Below, piece by piece: positions 36,578 to 45,851 of a DNA stretch of 64,000 nt. Position 1 is the stretch's first letter. The number at the start of each line of letters is the position of its first letter. The notes under the pieces are model-generated. The model did not search any database. It saw only the letters and a list, made by a program, of their open reading frames with translations, and was not told the origin of the DNA. The translations under genes and the position numbers were made by a program. Origin of the DNA: an uncultured Granulosicoccaceae bacterium (lineage in GTDB: Bacteria > Pseudomonadota > Gammaproteobacteria > Granulosicoccales > Granulosicoccaceae); the NCBI GenBank assembly GCA_938028465.1, contig CALJAA010000028.1:1-64000 (forward strand), in the 5' to 3' direction.

Positions 36578-38098
36578 ATGAGTGGGTTTCACGAGCAGTA
36601 TATCAAACGCATTCTCAGCGCGAGGGTTTACGATGTAAGCCTAGAAACTCGCCTGCATAATGCATCATTATTATCCCAACGCATTGATAATAATGTGTTG
36701 CTCAAACGCGAAGATGAACAACCCATCTTCTCGTTTAAGTGTCGCGGCGCCTTCAATCGAATATTTCAGCTGAGCCAAACCAAAACCCTCAGCGGCGTTA
36801 TTGCCGCTTCTGCTGGCAACCATGCTCAGGGCGTCGCGTTAGCAGCAAATAAATTGGGCTTAAAAGCCATCATCGTTATGCCCGAAACCACACCTAGCAT
36901 TAAGGTAGAGTCGGTAAAGAGTTTAGGAGCTCAAGCGATACTGCACGGTGATGATTTTGATGCGGCGCTCGAGCGCGCGCTGGTTCTGGCTGACGAATAC
37001 CAATTCGAATTTATCCATCCCTTCGATTCACCCGATACTATTGCTGGGCAAGGTACCGTCGCGGTCGAACTGTGTAGACAGCATCCCGAACCTATCGATG
37101 CAGTGTTTGTGCCCGTGGGTGGTGGTGGGCTAGCGGCCGGTGTCTCGGCTTATCTAAAATATTTGCGGCCTGAAATCAAAGTCATCGGTGTGGAGCCGGT
37201 TGAAGCTGCCAGCATGCACAATGCACTCAAGGCTGATGAAAGAATCATTCTGTCTCAAGTCGGTTTATTTGCCGACGGCGTAGCAGTTAAGCAGGTGGGA
37301 GAAGAAAATTTTCGCGTATGCCGAGAATTTCTCGATGCAGTGGTATTAGTTAGTGTTGATGAAATGGCATCCGCAATCAAGGATATTTTTACTGATACAC
37401 GTACCCTGGTGGAACCTGCTGGTGCATTGGCTGTTGCTGGCCTCAAGCGCTACGTTAGTGATAATAAAATAAAAGAACAAACATTGATTGCAGTAAACAG
37501 TGGTGCCAATATCAACTTTGATCGCCTACGCCACGTAGCAGAGCGCGCTGAAATTGGCGAAAACCGCGAAGCGCTCTTTGCTGTCACTATTCCAGAGCGG
37601 CCCGGTAGCTTCCGGCGCTTCTGCGAAATTCTCGGGCGACGCAGTATCACTGAGTTTAACTATCGCTATTCAGACGAGGCCAGCGCGGTAGTGTTTGCAG
37701 GCGTTGAAATAAGTGATGCTGAAGAAGAACGGCTTGAAATCGTTAAGGCGCTAGAAGCCAATGGTTATCAAGTGCTCGATATGACGCACAACGATACCGC
37801 TAAATTGCACGTGCGCCACATGGTTGGTGGTAACGCCGGCCTAAGTAACGAACGCCTACTGCGCTTCCGCTTCCCTGAACGCCCCGGTGCATTATTAGAT
37901 TTTCTTGATCAGGTTGGCGAACGCTGGAACATCAGCCTGTTTCACTATCGCAATCACGGTGCGGCATACGGTCGAGTTTTAGTAGGCGTGCAATTACCTA
38001 AAACCGAACAACAACAGTTTGATCAGTTTATTGAGCGATTAGGGTTCAAAGCAACGGATGAAACTGATAACGAAGCTTATACAGCCTTTTTGCGATAA
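36578..38098 (+). CDS. ilvA: Threonine ammonia-lyase, biosynthetic
   Basis: Makes 2-oxobutanoate from threonine, the first step to isoleucine. The ATG at 36578 (MSGFHEQYIKRILSARVYDV) is the likely start; the ORF track begins 18 codons earlier. 506 aa. The PLP lysine is in FSFKCRGAFN, the phosphate loop is GGGGLAAG, and two C-terminal ACT-like domains are visible (ERPGSFRRFCEILG and ERPGALLDFLDQVG), the site of feedback control by isoleucine and valine. These tandem domains mark the biosynthetic form. Confidence 0.96.
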   Translation: MSGFHEQYIKRILSARVYDVSLETRLHNASLLSQRIDNNVLLKREDEQPIFSFKCRGAFNRIFQLSQTKTLSGVIAASAGNHAQGVALAANKLGLKAIIVMPETTPSIKVESVKSLGAQAILHGDDFDAALERALVLADEYQFEFIHPFDSPDTIAGQGTVAVELCRQHPEPIDAVFVPVGGGGLAAGVSAYLKYLRPEIKVIGVEPVEAASMHNALKADERIILSQVGLFADGVAVKQVGEENFRVCREFLDAVVLVSVDEMASAIKDIFTDTRTLVEPAGALAVAGLKRYVSDNKIKEQTLIAVNSGANINFDRLRHVAERAEIGENREALFAVTIPERPGSFRRFCEILGRRSITEFNYRYSDEASAVVFAGVEISDAEEERLEIVKALEANGYQVLDMTHNDTAKLHVRHMVGGNAGLSNERLLRFRFPERPGALLDFLDQVGERWNISLFHYRNHGAAYGRVLVGVQLPKTEQQQFDQFIERLGFKATDETDNEAYTAFLR

Positions 38099-38139
38099 CT
38101 TGTGCTTAGGCATTCACTTTAGCGCGTTACTACAACAGA

Positions 38140-38733
38140 TCAGCCCTTACGTGGGTAAATATTTTTATCGGTAATGACCATATCCAGGGGCACATCCCAC
38201 CATTCATGAAATACCGTCTCTGATTTTTGGCACTCGTGAGCTACGCCAATGAGCATAGGCTGCTGTTCGCCTTCACGCCTGAATGCAAAACTTTTATCGT
38301 AAAAACCGCCACCCATGCCCATGCGATTTGCGGCGCTATCAAACGCCACTAGGGGTACCAAAATGCAATCTAACTCCTCGGGTTTTAAATAACTTTTAAC
38401 AGGGATATCTGGTTCAAGTAAGCCAAACCGTTTTTTTACCATTGGAGTTTGATCGCTGAATGGCGCAAACAGTAAGGTTTCATCGTTAACGATGGGTAGT
38501 GTTGTTACAGCGCCATTGGCGCGAGCGTCTCGTAGCAATGCGTCTACTGAGATTTCTCCACGAACCGCCAGGTAGCCTGCAATACAACTTTTATCGTTAA
38601 TGAAAGGCTTACACAGCGCTTGAAGGTTGCTGGCTGCGGCGTTGAGTTGTTCTGGGGTTAACTCTAAGCGTAGTGCTTGTTTATTGCGGCGCAAGTCGTC
38701 GCGTTTAGAAGTGTTGTTCGCAGTGTTGTTCAT
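38140..38733 (-). CDS. ygfA: 5-formyltetrahydrofolate cyclo-ligase
   Basis: The ATG at 38733 gives MNNTANNTSKRDDLRRNKQALR and a 197-aa protein of normal size; the ORF track extends 23 codons upstream into the 6S RNA gap. The folate/ATP-binding pieces are GEISVDALL, LDCILVPLVAFD and NRMGMGGGFYDKSFA, the family signature. It converts 5-formyl-THF to 5,10-methenyl-THF. In E. coli it lies directly downstream of ssrS and shares its transcript; the same order holds here. Confidence 0.95.
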   Translation of the reverse strand: MNNTANNTSKRDDLRRNKQALRLELTPEQLNAAASNLQALCKPFINDKSCIAGYLAVRGEISVDALLRDARANGAVTTLPIVNDETLLFAPFSDQTPMVKKRFGLLEPDIPVKSYLKPEELDCILVPLVAFDSAANRMGMGGGFYDKSFAFRREGEQQPMLIGVAHECQKSETVFHEWWDVPLDMVITDKNIYPRKG

Positions 38734-38769
38734 AGGTAAGCATTGAGCAATAAAAAGTGTATCAACCAC

Positions 38770-38943
38770 GAATGCCGTTTTTGGTGTGCTACCTTGAACC
38801 AATCGGTTCAGGTGGGAACATCCGGAATCGCTTCAGGCTTTCCGCCGTAGCGGACATGCACAACAGCAACCACCGGCACGGTTCCCGGGGTGAGAAATTA
38901 GGCTCAAGGGATATACCCAACCGAATAACAAACACCGCAGAAG
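38770..38943 (-). ncRNA. ssrS: 6S RNA
   Basis: The minus strand between zapA and ygfA, the classical 6S location, contains the conserved blocks: CCCTTGAGCC after a GGTTGGGTAT arm, then GGGAACCGTGCCGGTGG, CGGCGGAAAGCCTGAAGCGAT and CACCTGAACCGATTGGTTCAAGG near the 3' end. These parallel E. coli 6S (CCCCTGAGCC and CACCTTGAACCAAGGGTTCAAGG). The GGTGT/ACACC ends can close the long rod with its central bubble. It binds sigma-70 RNA polymerase and mimics an open promoter. Exact ends are estimated. Confidence 0.87.
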
Positions 38944-39035
38944 ATACAGAACCAGCGTAGCATGAACTTCTCGTTGTTGTGAATAACAATGATGTTACGA
39001 AAAAATGTTTACGCTAACTAATACGCAGATAAACG

Positions 39036-39332
39036 CTAAGCATCTTCGTGTAATAAACTGTCAAGTTTTTTGTTGATGGTTTGTAAGCGTTCAGAAACGT
39101 TATCGTCACCTGGTTCGCTATTGCGTTCTGTCAGCAATGCATAAGCTGTGTTGATGGCAGTAACAATGGCAAGCTTCTCTGTGCTCGACGAATTATTTCT
39201 CATTCGTAAATCACGCATTGACTTATCCACATAAGCTGCAGCATCGGCCAATGCGTCTTCTTGCCCTGGTGCGCACGCTAACTGCACCTCTTTGTCAAGA
39301 ATACGTAGTTTTACTGTATTGGCTTTACTCAT
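39036..39332 (-). CDS. zapA: Cell division protein ZapA
   Basis: 98 aa. VKLRILDKEVQLACAPGQEDALADAAAYVDKSMRDLR is the ZapA N-terminal domain and the rest is a coiled coil. It stabilises FtsZ bundles in the Z ring. Its start overlaps the stop of the ZapB-like gene by 4 bp, so the two Z-ring factors are coupled. The 6S RNA gene follows after about 90 bp. Confidence 0.95.
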   Translation of the reverse strand: MSKANTVKLRILDKEVQLACAPGQEDALADAAAYVDKSMRDLRMRNNSSSTEKLAIVTAINTAYALLTERNSEPGDDNVSERLQTINKKLDSLLHEDA

Positions 39333-39550
39333 TGACTTGCCTCCAGCGATTTAAGACGCATAATCATTTGCTCTACTTTTGAGCGTGCCTGTTCATTTTT
39401 TTCAATTAGGCGCGCACGTTCTTCGATAAGACTATTTTGCTGATCTTGGAGTGAGGCATTTTCCAGACGCAGTCGTTCGCACAAGCTGATTACATCTTGT
39501 AGCTTGGCTTCGATATCGCTGAGGCCCTGATTGAGCTCTGGTTGAGACAT
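39329..39550 (-). CDS. ZapB-like coiled-coil protein (TIGR02449 type)
   Basis: 73 aa, almost all one coiled coil: LSDIEAKLQDVISLCERLRLENASLQDQQNSLIEERARLIEKNEQARSKVEQMIMRLKSLE. Small coiled-coil genes directly before zapA in many Gammaproteobacteria belong to the TIGR02449 group and are thought to act with ZapA at the division site. It could be a functional counterpart of E. coli ZapB. Divergent from ygfB across 68 bp. Confidence 0.88.
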   Translation of the reverse strand: MSQPELNQGLSDIEAKLQDVISLCERLRLENASLQDQQNSLIEERARLIEKNEQARSKVEQMIMRLKSLEASQ

Positions 39551-39618
39551 GCTTGATCCTGCGTGGAAAGACAGCGCATTGTATACTCAAGAACAGCTAA
39601 ACTGGCAAGTGCTTTATA

Positions 39619-40200
39619 GTGACTTCACGATACGAAAACATTTCGATGGGGCTGTCGAATCTGGCAGTTACCATCTCCGCGGCGGAGTCACACGGTATGC
39701 TCGTGGGCCTGCTGTGCACTATGCCTTCAGGCGTCGCAAAAAAACACTGGTTCACCGAACTCCTTGATCTTGCAGGCGCATCCCCAGAATCTGTCGCCGG
39801 TAACGCAAGAGAGCTCAAAGAGTTAGACGACTGGTTCACAGAATCTGTCCAATTCATGAACGATCCTGATCTGAGTTTTCAACTGTTTTTGCCCGATGAC
39901 AACGCAAGCTTTGTCGAGCGTCAAAATGCATTGGCCGATTTTTGCGCAGGCTACAACTACGGTTTTGGCATTGGCATGACTGGCAAGAGCAATCAAAAAT
40001 TACCTGCAGACACACGCGAATTTCTAGAAGATATCCAAGCCATCGAAGCGGCAGACATAGCTAAGGGTGATCAGGCTGACGAAAACGCGTTTGTTGAGAT
40101 CGCTGAATATGTTCGCATGGGTGTGTTGCTCGCGCACGAAGAGCATCAACCCGCTGCCCGTTCGAACAATGTGTCATCCACCACAAATAAGGTGCATTAG
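39619..40200 (+). CDS. ygfB: UPF0149 family protein YgfB
   Basis: 193 aa, helical, GTG start 39619 (ATG 39646 is an alternative). ESHGMLVGLLC near residue 24, DPDLSFQLFLPDDNASFVERQNALADFCAGYNYGFGIG and EIAEYVRMGVLL agree with E. coli YgfB. The family's role is not settled; in Pseudomonas it has been tied to regulation of cell-wall hydrolase genes. It is the first gene of the conserved ygfB-pepP-ubiH group, 3 bp before pepP. Confidence 0.93.
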   Translation: MTSRYENISMGLSNLAVTISAAESHGMLVGLLCTMPSGVAKKHWFTELLDLAGASPESVAGNARELKELDDWFTESVQFMNDPDLSFQLFLPDDNASFVERQNALADFCAGYNYGFGIGMTGKSNQKLPADTREFLEDIQAIEAADIAKGDQADENAFVEIAEYVRMGVLLAHEEHQPAARSNNVSSTTNKVH

Positions 40201-40203
40201 GTT

Positions 40204-41535
40204 GTGTTAACGAAAGCTGTGTTTACTAAGGCTCAGGCGGCCGAACTCAAACGACGTCGCCGGTCGTTGATGCGTATTATGGGTGATGGTGCCATTGCCA
40301 TTTTGTCAGCCGCACCAGTTGCTACACGTAATCGTGATTCTCATTACGCCTATCGCCAAGACGGTAATTTTTATTACCTAAGCGGTTTTGATGAACCAGA
40401 ATCTTTGATGGTGTTAATACCTGGGCGCAAGGCCGGTGAATTTATAATGTTTTGTCGCGAGAAGGATCCGCTGCAGGAAACCTGGCATGGGCGTCGTTTA
40501 GGTGTAGAAGCTGCGCCTGAAACCTTGGGCGCTGATGATGCGTTTCCAATCGCTGATATCGATGACATTCTTCCAGGCTTGATGGAAGGCCGTAAGCATG
40601 TGTACCACACGCTTGGTAAAGACCAAGCATTTGATGCGCAGTTGCTGGGTTGGTTGCAACACGCACGATCAACCCGTAGCGCAGGTGACGATCCTGATTC
40701 ATTTATCTCGCTGGACTATCACCTGCACGAAATGCGCGTACACAAAAGCCGCAGTGAAATTGCACTGATGCGAAAGGCTGCCAAAATAACTGCAGCCGGT
40801 TTGAATACCGCTATGCGCGAATGTAAACCGGGCATGATGGAATATGAACTAGAAGCATGCTTAATCCATGAGTACACGCGATCAGGAGCTTGCCATGCTT
40901 TTTTGCCGATAGTAGGTAGTGGCGAAAACGGTTGCATACTGCATTACACCGAAAACAACAGCAAGCTCACCGATGGTGACTTAGTGTTGATTGACACGGG
41001 TGCAGAACACGAATGTTATGCCGGAGATATCACGCGAACGTTTCCAATAAATGGCAAATTCAGTAAAGCTCAAGCTGAGGTTTATAATATTGTGCTCAAT
41101 GCAAATCTTGCCGGTATAGCTGCGGTTAAGCCGGGTAATCATTGGAATGATTCTCACGATGCAGCGGTGCAGGTACTGACAGAAGGTTTGCGCAAACTCG
41201 GTATATTGAAAGGCGCAGTCAAAAAATTAATCAAGGATGAGGCCTTTCGCCCGTACTACATGCATCGCACTGGTCATTGGTTAGGGTCTGATGTGCATGA
41301 TGTAGGCGAATACCGAGTTGATAAGGATTGGCGCTTGCTTGAACCCGGAATGGTCTTAACTGTTGAGCCAGGTTTGTATTTGGGTAATGATAAATCGATA
41401 CCCAAGCAGTATAGAAACATTGGTATCCGTATAGAAGATGATGTTGTCGTGACTAAAGATGGCTGCGATATTTTATCGAGTGATGTGCCCAAGCAGATTG
41501 ATGAAATTCAAACCTTGATGGCTAATGGAAGCTGA
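40204..41535 (+). CDS. pepP: Xaa-Pro aminopeptidase P
   Basis: 443 aa, GTG start. It removes an N-terminal residue before proline. The pita-bread metallopeptidase domain shows the dinuclear metal ligands: Asp in LIDTGAEHECYAGDITRTF (two Asp), His in HRTGHWLGSDVHDVG, and Glu in LTVEPGLYLG and IRIEDDV. The N-terminal domain has NRDSHYAYRQDGNFYYLSGFDEP. The 3' end overlaps ubiH by 11 bp. Confidence 0.96.
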   Translation: MLTKAVFTKAQAAELKRRRRSLMRIMGDGAIAILSAAPVATRNRDSHYAYRQDGNFYYLSGFDEPESLMVLIPGRKAGEFIMFCREKDPLQETWHGRRLGVEAAPETLGADDAFPIADIDDILPGLMEGRKHVYHTLGKDQAFDAQLLGWLQHARSTRSAGDDPDSFISLDYHLHEMRVHKSRSEIALMRKAAKITAAGLNTAMRECKPGMMEYELEACLIHEYTRSGACHAFLPIVGSGENGCILHYTENNSKLTDGDLVLIDTGAEHECYAGDITRTFPINGKFSKAQAEVYNIVLNANLAGIAAVKPGNHWNDSHDAAVQVLTEGLRKLGILKGAVKKLIKDEAFRPYYMHRTGHWLGSDVHDVGEYRVDKDWRLLEPGMVLTVEPGLYLGNDKSIPKQYRNIGIRIEDDVVVTKDGCDILSSDVPKQIDEIQTLMANGS

Positions 41536-42748
41536 CACTGACATTCTGATTGTTGGTGGTGGCATGGTCGGTACGCCATTGGCGTTACTGTTGGCACAGC
41601 AAGGCTGGAAGGTAACGTTGCTGGATGCTGTAACGGATGCAGATACAGGTAATTCAGCTGCGCAAACACACCCCTTAGAACAAAGATGCACGGCTATCTC
41701 GGCTGGTAGCGTTGGGCTGCTGGATTCTGTTGGTTTATGGGATGCAGTAAAAGCTGACGCTTGCCCAATGACCAAAGTACATGTGTCGCAACAAGGTTTT
41801 TTTGGCACGGTGCGTATGCAGGCCAGTGACCATAATCTTGATGCGCTTGGCTATGTTGTTAACAATAATCATTACTTAACAGCACTACGTAGCCGCCTGT
41901 CTGATAGTGACGTGCAGCACATCATCGGTGCCCGCGCCGTGTCTTACCGTGCTGATGCGACTAGTGCGGCGGTTGCTTACAAAATAGATTTGGATGAAGG
42001 ATCGGATGAAAAGACCATTTCTGCCCAGCTTGTCATAGCTGTAGATGGCATAGCGTCTACCATGCGAGATGCAGTGGGTATTGGTATTCGTCATCATAAT
42101 TACGAGCAGTGTGCAGTATTAGGTTGTGTTGAGTTAGATCAGCCCCACGATAATGTTGCTTACGAGCGCTTTGCAGCTGGTGGACCATTGGCGATGCTGC
42201 CTCGCACCGGAAATATTGCTTCGTTTGTTTATTGTATTGATGCTAAAGATCAAAATCGTGTCGCCGTAATGGAAGCGGATGAGTTTCTTGCAATGATACA
42301 GCTTGAGTTTGGCCATCGTTTAGGCGTGTTCAAGCAAGTTGGTAAGCGAACCATTTTTCCGTTAACTCGAATTGAAGCGCAAGTTCAGCAGCGAGATCGT
42401 TTGCTGCTGCTGGGTAATGCTATGCGGCTTTTGCATCCCGTAGCGGGGCAAGGATACAACTTGGCCATTCGCGACGTAGCCGGGCTATTAAGTACACTGG
42501 GCTTAACTCCCGATGTTGATCCTGGTGACGCTTCTGTATTAGCAAGCTTTGTCAGCCTGCGTGAATCGGATCAAAATCGCATTGTAAAACTAACCGATGC
42601 TTTAGCGCGTGGTTTTCGTGGGTATTCAAAACTACCTGGGCATATTCGCGGAGCAGGCTTGTTAACAATGGCCGCTGTCCCACAACTGAGCCAACTCATC
42701 ACAAAGCAAGGTTTAGGGTACGTAAAAAGCGCGCCAGCTGTACGCTAA
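41525..42748 (+). CDS. ubiH: 2-octaprenyl-6-methoxyphenol hydroxylase
   Basis: A flavin monooxygenase of ubiquinone synthesis, 407 aa. The FAD-binding GxGxxG is in ILIVGGGMVGTPLALLLA, the DG motif in VIAVDGIAS, and LLLGNAMRLLHPVAGQGYNLAIRDVAGL is the UbiH/UbiF/COQ6 signature; the usual GDAAH is GNAMR, as in E. coli UbiH. Its place after pepP supports UbiH rather than UbiI or UbiF. No ubiI paralogue follows; a ClC gene does. Confidence 0.9.
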   Translation: MEADTDILIVGGGMVGTPLALLLAQQGWKVTLLDAVTDADTGNSAAQTHPLEQRCTAISAGSVGLLDSVGLWDAVKADACPMTKVHVSQQGFFGTVRMQASDHNLDALGYVVNNNHYLTALRSRLSDSDVQHIIGARAVSYRADATSAAVAYKIDLDEGSDEKTISAQLVIAVDGIASTMRDAVGIGIRHHNYEQCAVLGCVELDQPHDNVAYERFAAGGPLAMLPRTGNIASFVYCIDAKDQNRVAVMEADEFLAMIQLEFGHRLGVFKQVGKRTIFPLTRIEAQVQQRDRLLLLGNAMRLLHPVAGQGYNLAIRDVAGLLSTLGLTPDVDPGDASVLASFVSLRESDQNRIVKLTDALARGFRGYSKLPGHIRGAGLLTMAAVPQLSQLITKQGLGYVKSAPAVR

Positions 42749-42774
42749 ATCAGTTCCGCACTACACTCAATGCA

Positions 42775-44523
42775 ATGAATTTACAGCCCATTCTGCAGAT
42801 ACCAACGGTTAACCGAGCGTTAATATTCTCGTTAGCGGCACTGGTGGGCGGTGTGGTTGCCTTAGCCATCGTCGGGCTAATCAAATTAATCTTATTGGTG
42901 CAATGGTTAGGTTTTGGTGACGCGTCTGAATTTCGCTTTGCCGATATCGTTGCAGCTACGCCTTGGTGGCAAACCTTGTTAGTACCTACGGTCGGCGGTT
43001 TGATCGTAGGTATCATTGTTCAGCAGCTACCTGGTGGTCGTTACCACGGTATTGCTGATGTGATGGAAGCATGCGCATTAAACAGTGCGCGTATGCAAGT
43101 TCGCTCTGGCGTTGCAGCGGCGTTGGCTGCAGCCTGCTCTTTAGGAGTGGGTGCGCCACTAGGGCGCGAAGGCCCAGCGGTGCACATCGGTGCATCGTTA
43201 AGCGCGTGGATAGCTGAAAAGCTTAGCCTTGATCGCAGGCAGTCGCTTGCCTTACTTGGTTGTGGTGCAGCAGCGGCGGTAACGGTTTCGTTTGATGCGC
43301 CCATAGCTGCAGTCATTTTTGCTTTAGAAGTTATAGTGGGGTACTACACCTTGCGAGTATTTGCGCCTATCGTTATTGCGGCTATGGTTGCCGTAGTTGT
43401 GCGTGATGCCTTTCTAGAAGGGCAGCCGTTAGTGTCGATACCGGCTTATCAACTCAATAGTCTTTGGGAGCTTCCGCTGTTTGCACTTTTAGGTATTGCC
43501 GGTGCGGGTGTGTCCTGGTTGCTAATATGTCTTGTCGGTGTAACGCAGCAATCCTGGGTCAAGGTGCCGTGTCCGGTTTGGATACGGCCTGCAGTTGCTG
43601 GTTTTATTATTGGCTTAATCGCAATAAAACTACCCGACATAATGAATATCGGCACAGCTGCAATTCTTAATGCCATGCAAGGGCAGCTAGTTGCCAGCTT
43701 GTTAGTTTCCTTATTGATATTTAAATTGCTCACCGTAGCTTTAGCGATTGGTAGCGGCTTTGCCGGCGGTGTATTTAGCCCTGCTGTTTACATTGGTGCG
43801 ATGCTAGGCGGTTGTTTTTGGTTGGTTGTATCGGCGTTCGGATTGCCAATAACTGATCAAGGTGCCTATGCTGTAGTGGGTACTGCAGCTGTCGCATCAG
43901 CATTGCTTGGTGCGCCAATATCAACAATATTGATTGTGTTTGAACTCACTCGCAACTATGAAATAACATTAGGGGTTATGACGGCTGCAGCATTCGCTAG
44001 TACAGTTATGCAGCTGATTGGCCATGGTTCATTTTTTCGTTGGCAATTGGCGCAGCGCAATATCAATATTGCATCCGGGCGTGATATCAGTTTATTAATG
44101 ACACATCGGGTGGAGCATTTACTCAATCAACGGTTCACTCGGGTATCACAAAATGCTAGCGTTGCTGAACTCGAATCTAGGCTCGGACGAGAGCGCCAAC
44201 GCGTGGCTATGCTGATTGATGAAGAAGATCATTTTCATGGCAGTGTTACTGCGGTAGAGCTAGTCGCGCTCACCAACGACATGGGCTTAGATCACCCAGC
44301 ATCGGCCGTTACACGTTCAGCTGAATATGCGGTCAGTAGCAGCACCAACATCGTCGCAGCTTTGCAAGCCATGGCTGAAAACGAAGTAGAGTATTTACCT
44401 ATCGTTGATCAATCCGGCTCCGAAGCCCCGGTTTTATTAGGGGTGGTGTATAAGAGTGATTTGCTTGCAGAACACTACGATGTGGTAAAACGAGCAAGAG
44501 AAGAAGAATTCGGCATTACTTAG
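42775..44523 (+). CDS. ClC family chloride channel/transporter with CBS domains
   Basis: 582 aa. Residues 1-430 are the ClC membrane core: the gating Glu is in LGREGPAVHIGASLSAW, and FAGGVFSPAVYIGAMLGG is the other ion-path motif. The usual GSGIP segment is replaced by GGRYHGIADVMEA, as in a bacterial subgroup. Residues 440-575 hold two CBS motifs (LMTHRVEHLLNQRFTRV and VEYLPIVDQSG), which may sense nucleotides. Transport mode (Cl-/H+ exchange or channel) cannot be told. It follows ubiH by 26 bp on the same strand. Confidence 0.9.
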   Translation: MNLQPILQIPTVNRALIFSLAALVGGVVALAIVGLIKLILLVQWLGFGDASEFRFADIVAATPWWQTLLVPTVGGLIVGIIVQQLPGGRYHGIADVMEACALNSARMQVRSGVAAALAAACSLGVGAPLGREGPAVHIGASLSAWIAEKLSLDRRQSLALLGCGAAAAVTVSFDAPIAAVIFALEVIVGYYTLRVFAPIVIAAMVAVVVRDAFLEGQPLVSIPAYQLNSLWELPLFALLGIAGAGVSWLLICLVGVTQQSWVKVPCPVWIRPAVAGFIIGLIAIKLPDIMNIGTAAILNAMQGQLVASLLVSLLIFKLLTVALAIGSGFAGGVFSPAVYIGAMLGGCFWLVVSAFGLPITDQGAYAVVGTAAVASALLGAPISTILIVFELTRNYEITLGVMTAAAFASTVMQLIGHGSFFRWQLAQRNINIASGRDISLLMTHRVEHLLNQRFTRVSQNASVAELESRLGRERQRVAMLIDEEDHFHGSVTAVELVALTNDMGLDHPASAVTRSAEYAVSSSTNIVAALQAMAENEVEYLPIVDQSGSEAPVLLGVVYKSDLLAEHYDVVKRAREEEFGIT

Positions 44524-44549
44524 CCGCATAACCTGACAAGAGGCGCAGT

Positions 44550-45851
44550 GTGAGCAACCAATATAAACCGGGCATCGAAACGCTTGCCCTGCACGCCGGG
44601 CAGCATCCGGATGTAACAACTGGCGCTAGAGCGACGCCGATATATCAAACGACTTCGTTTGTGTTTAACGATAGCGATAAGGCGTCGTCATTGTTTGATG
44701 TGGCGCGCGCGGGCCATGTTTATTCCCGCATCTCAAACCCAACGGTTGCGGTACTCGAAGAGCGCGTCGCAGCGTTGGAAGGCGGTGTAGGTGCTGTCTG
44801 TACTGCTAGTGGCATGGCAGCCATTCATTTGGGTATTGCTACTATCGTTGGGGCGGGCGCGCATATAGTGTCATCACGCTCACTTTATGGTGGTACGCAT
44901 AATTTACTCAGCTATACCTTGAAGCGCTTCGGTATCGAAACAACCTTTGTTGATCCGCGCGACCCAGCAGCATTTGCTGCCGCCATTAGGCCCAATACAC
45001 GATTACTATTTTCGGAAGGCATAGCTAATCCACGTTGCGAAGTGTTGGATATACCGGCAGTAGCCGCTATTGCTCATGATGCTGGTATTCCGCTGATGAT
45101 CGATGCAACCCTAACGTCTCCTGTTTTACAAAAGCCAATTGATTTAGGTGCCGACATCGTCATGCATTCCTTAACCAAATTTATGGGTGGCCACGGTGTG
45201 GCGATTGGTGGTGTGCTGGTAGATAGCGGTCGTTTTGATTGGGCTGCCAGTGGTAAGTTTCCAGAGCTGTCGGAGCCTTATGCTGGGTTTCATAATATGA
45301 ACTTCGTTGAAGAATTCGGCCCATACGCGTACATCATGCGAGCGCGTAAAGAGGGTTTGCGCGATTTTGGTGCGGGTTTATCACCTGGCAATGCATTTCA
45401 TTTGCTTCAAGGGATGGAGACCCTACCCATGCGTATGCAACGACATGTTGAAAATACGAATCAACTTGTTGATCTGCTCGATGAAAACGAAGCTGTTTCG
45501 GTAGTTCATCATCCTCACTTGGCTACGCATCCTGATCATGAGTTGGCTAAAAAATTGTTGCCTGATGGTTGCGGTGCTGTATTTAGCTTCGAACTAGCTG
45601 GCGGTCGGCCTGCGGGCAGTAAATTTATTGAAAGCTTAAATTTATTTTCACACCTTGCCAATGTAGGTGATGCAAAATCGCTGGTGATACATCCGGCTAG
45701 TACAACCCACTCTCGAATGGATGATCAAGCCTTGTTAGATGCTGGCATTGCGCCGGGCTTAGTAAGGCTGTCGGTGGGTTTAGAGGATATTAAAGATCTA
45801 AAAAGTGATTTGAAGCAAGCACTGCGTCAAGCACATAAGGTGAAGGCATGA
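44550..45851 (+). CDS. metY: O-acetylhomoserine sulfhydrylase-like PLP enzyme
   Basis: 433 aa, GTG start 44550. A Cys/Met metabolism PLP enzyme: [26 protein letters not shown] at the start, TASGMAAIH, and the Schiff-base Lys in [12 protein letters not shown]. The length and the [15 protein letters not shown] insertion match O-acetylhomoserine sulfhydrylase (MetY), which makes homocysteine from sulfide, rather than the shorter cystathionine gamma-synthases. A related family member is possible. It overlaps the alpha/beta hydrolase by 4 bp (ATGA). Confidence 0.85.
   Translation: MSNQYKPGIETLALHAGQHPDVTTGARATPIYQTTSFVFNDSDKASSLFDVARAGHVYSRISNPTVAVLEERVAALEGGVGAVCTASGMAAIHLGIATIVGAGAHIVSSRSLYGGTHNLLSYTLKRFGIETTFVDPRDPAAFAAAIRPNTRLLFSEGIANPRCEVLDIPAVAAIAHDAGIPLMIDATLTSPVLQKPIDLGADIVMHSLTKFMGGHGVAIGGVLVDSGRFDWAASGKFPELSEPYAGFHNMNFVEEFGPYAYIMRARKEGLRDFGAGLSPGNAFHLLQGMETLPMRMQRHVENTNQLVDLLDENEAVSVVHHPHLATHPDHELAKKLLPDGCGAVFSFELAGGRPAGSKFIESLNLFSHLANVGDAKSLVIHPASTTHSRMDDQALLDAGIAPGLVRLSVGLEDIKDLKSDLKQALRQAHKVKA

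Noticed and set aside
38757-38989. Small ORFs on both strands
   Set aside because: They fall on the 6S RNA gene and have no recognisable features.
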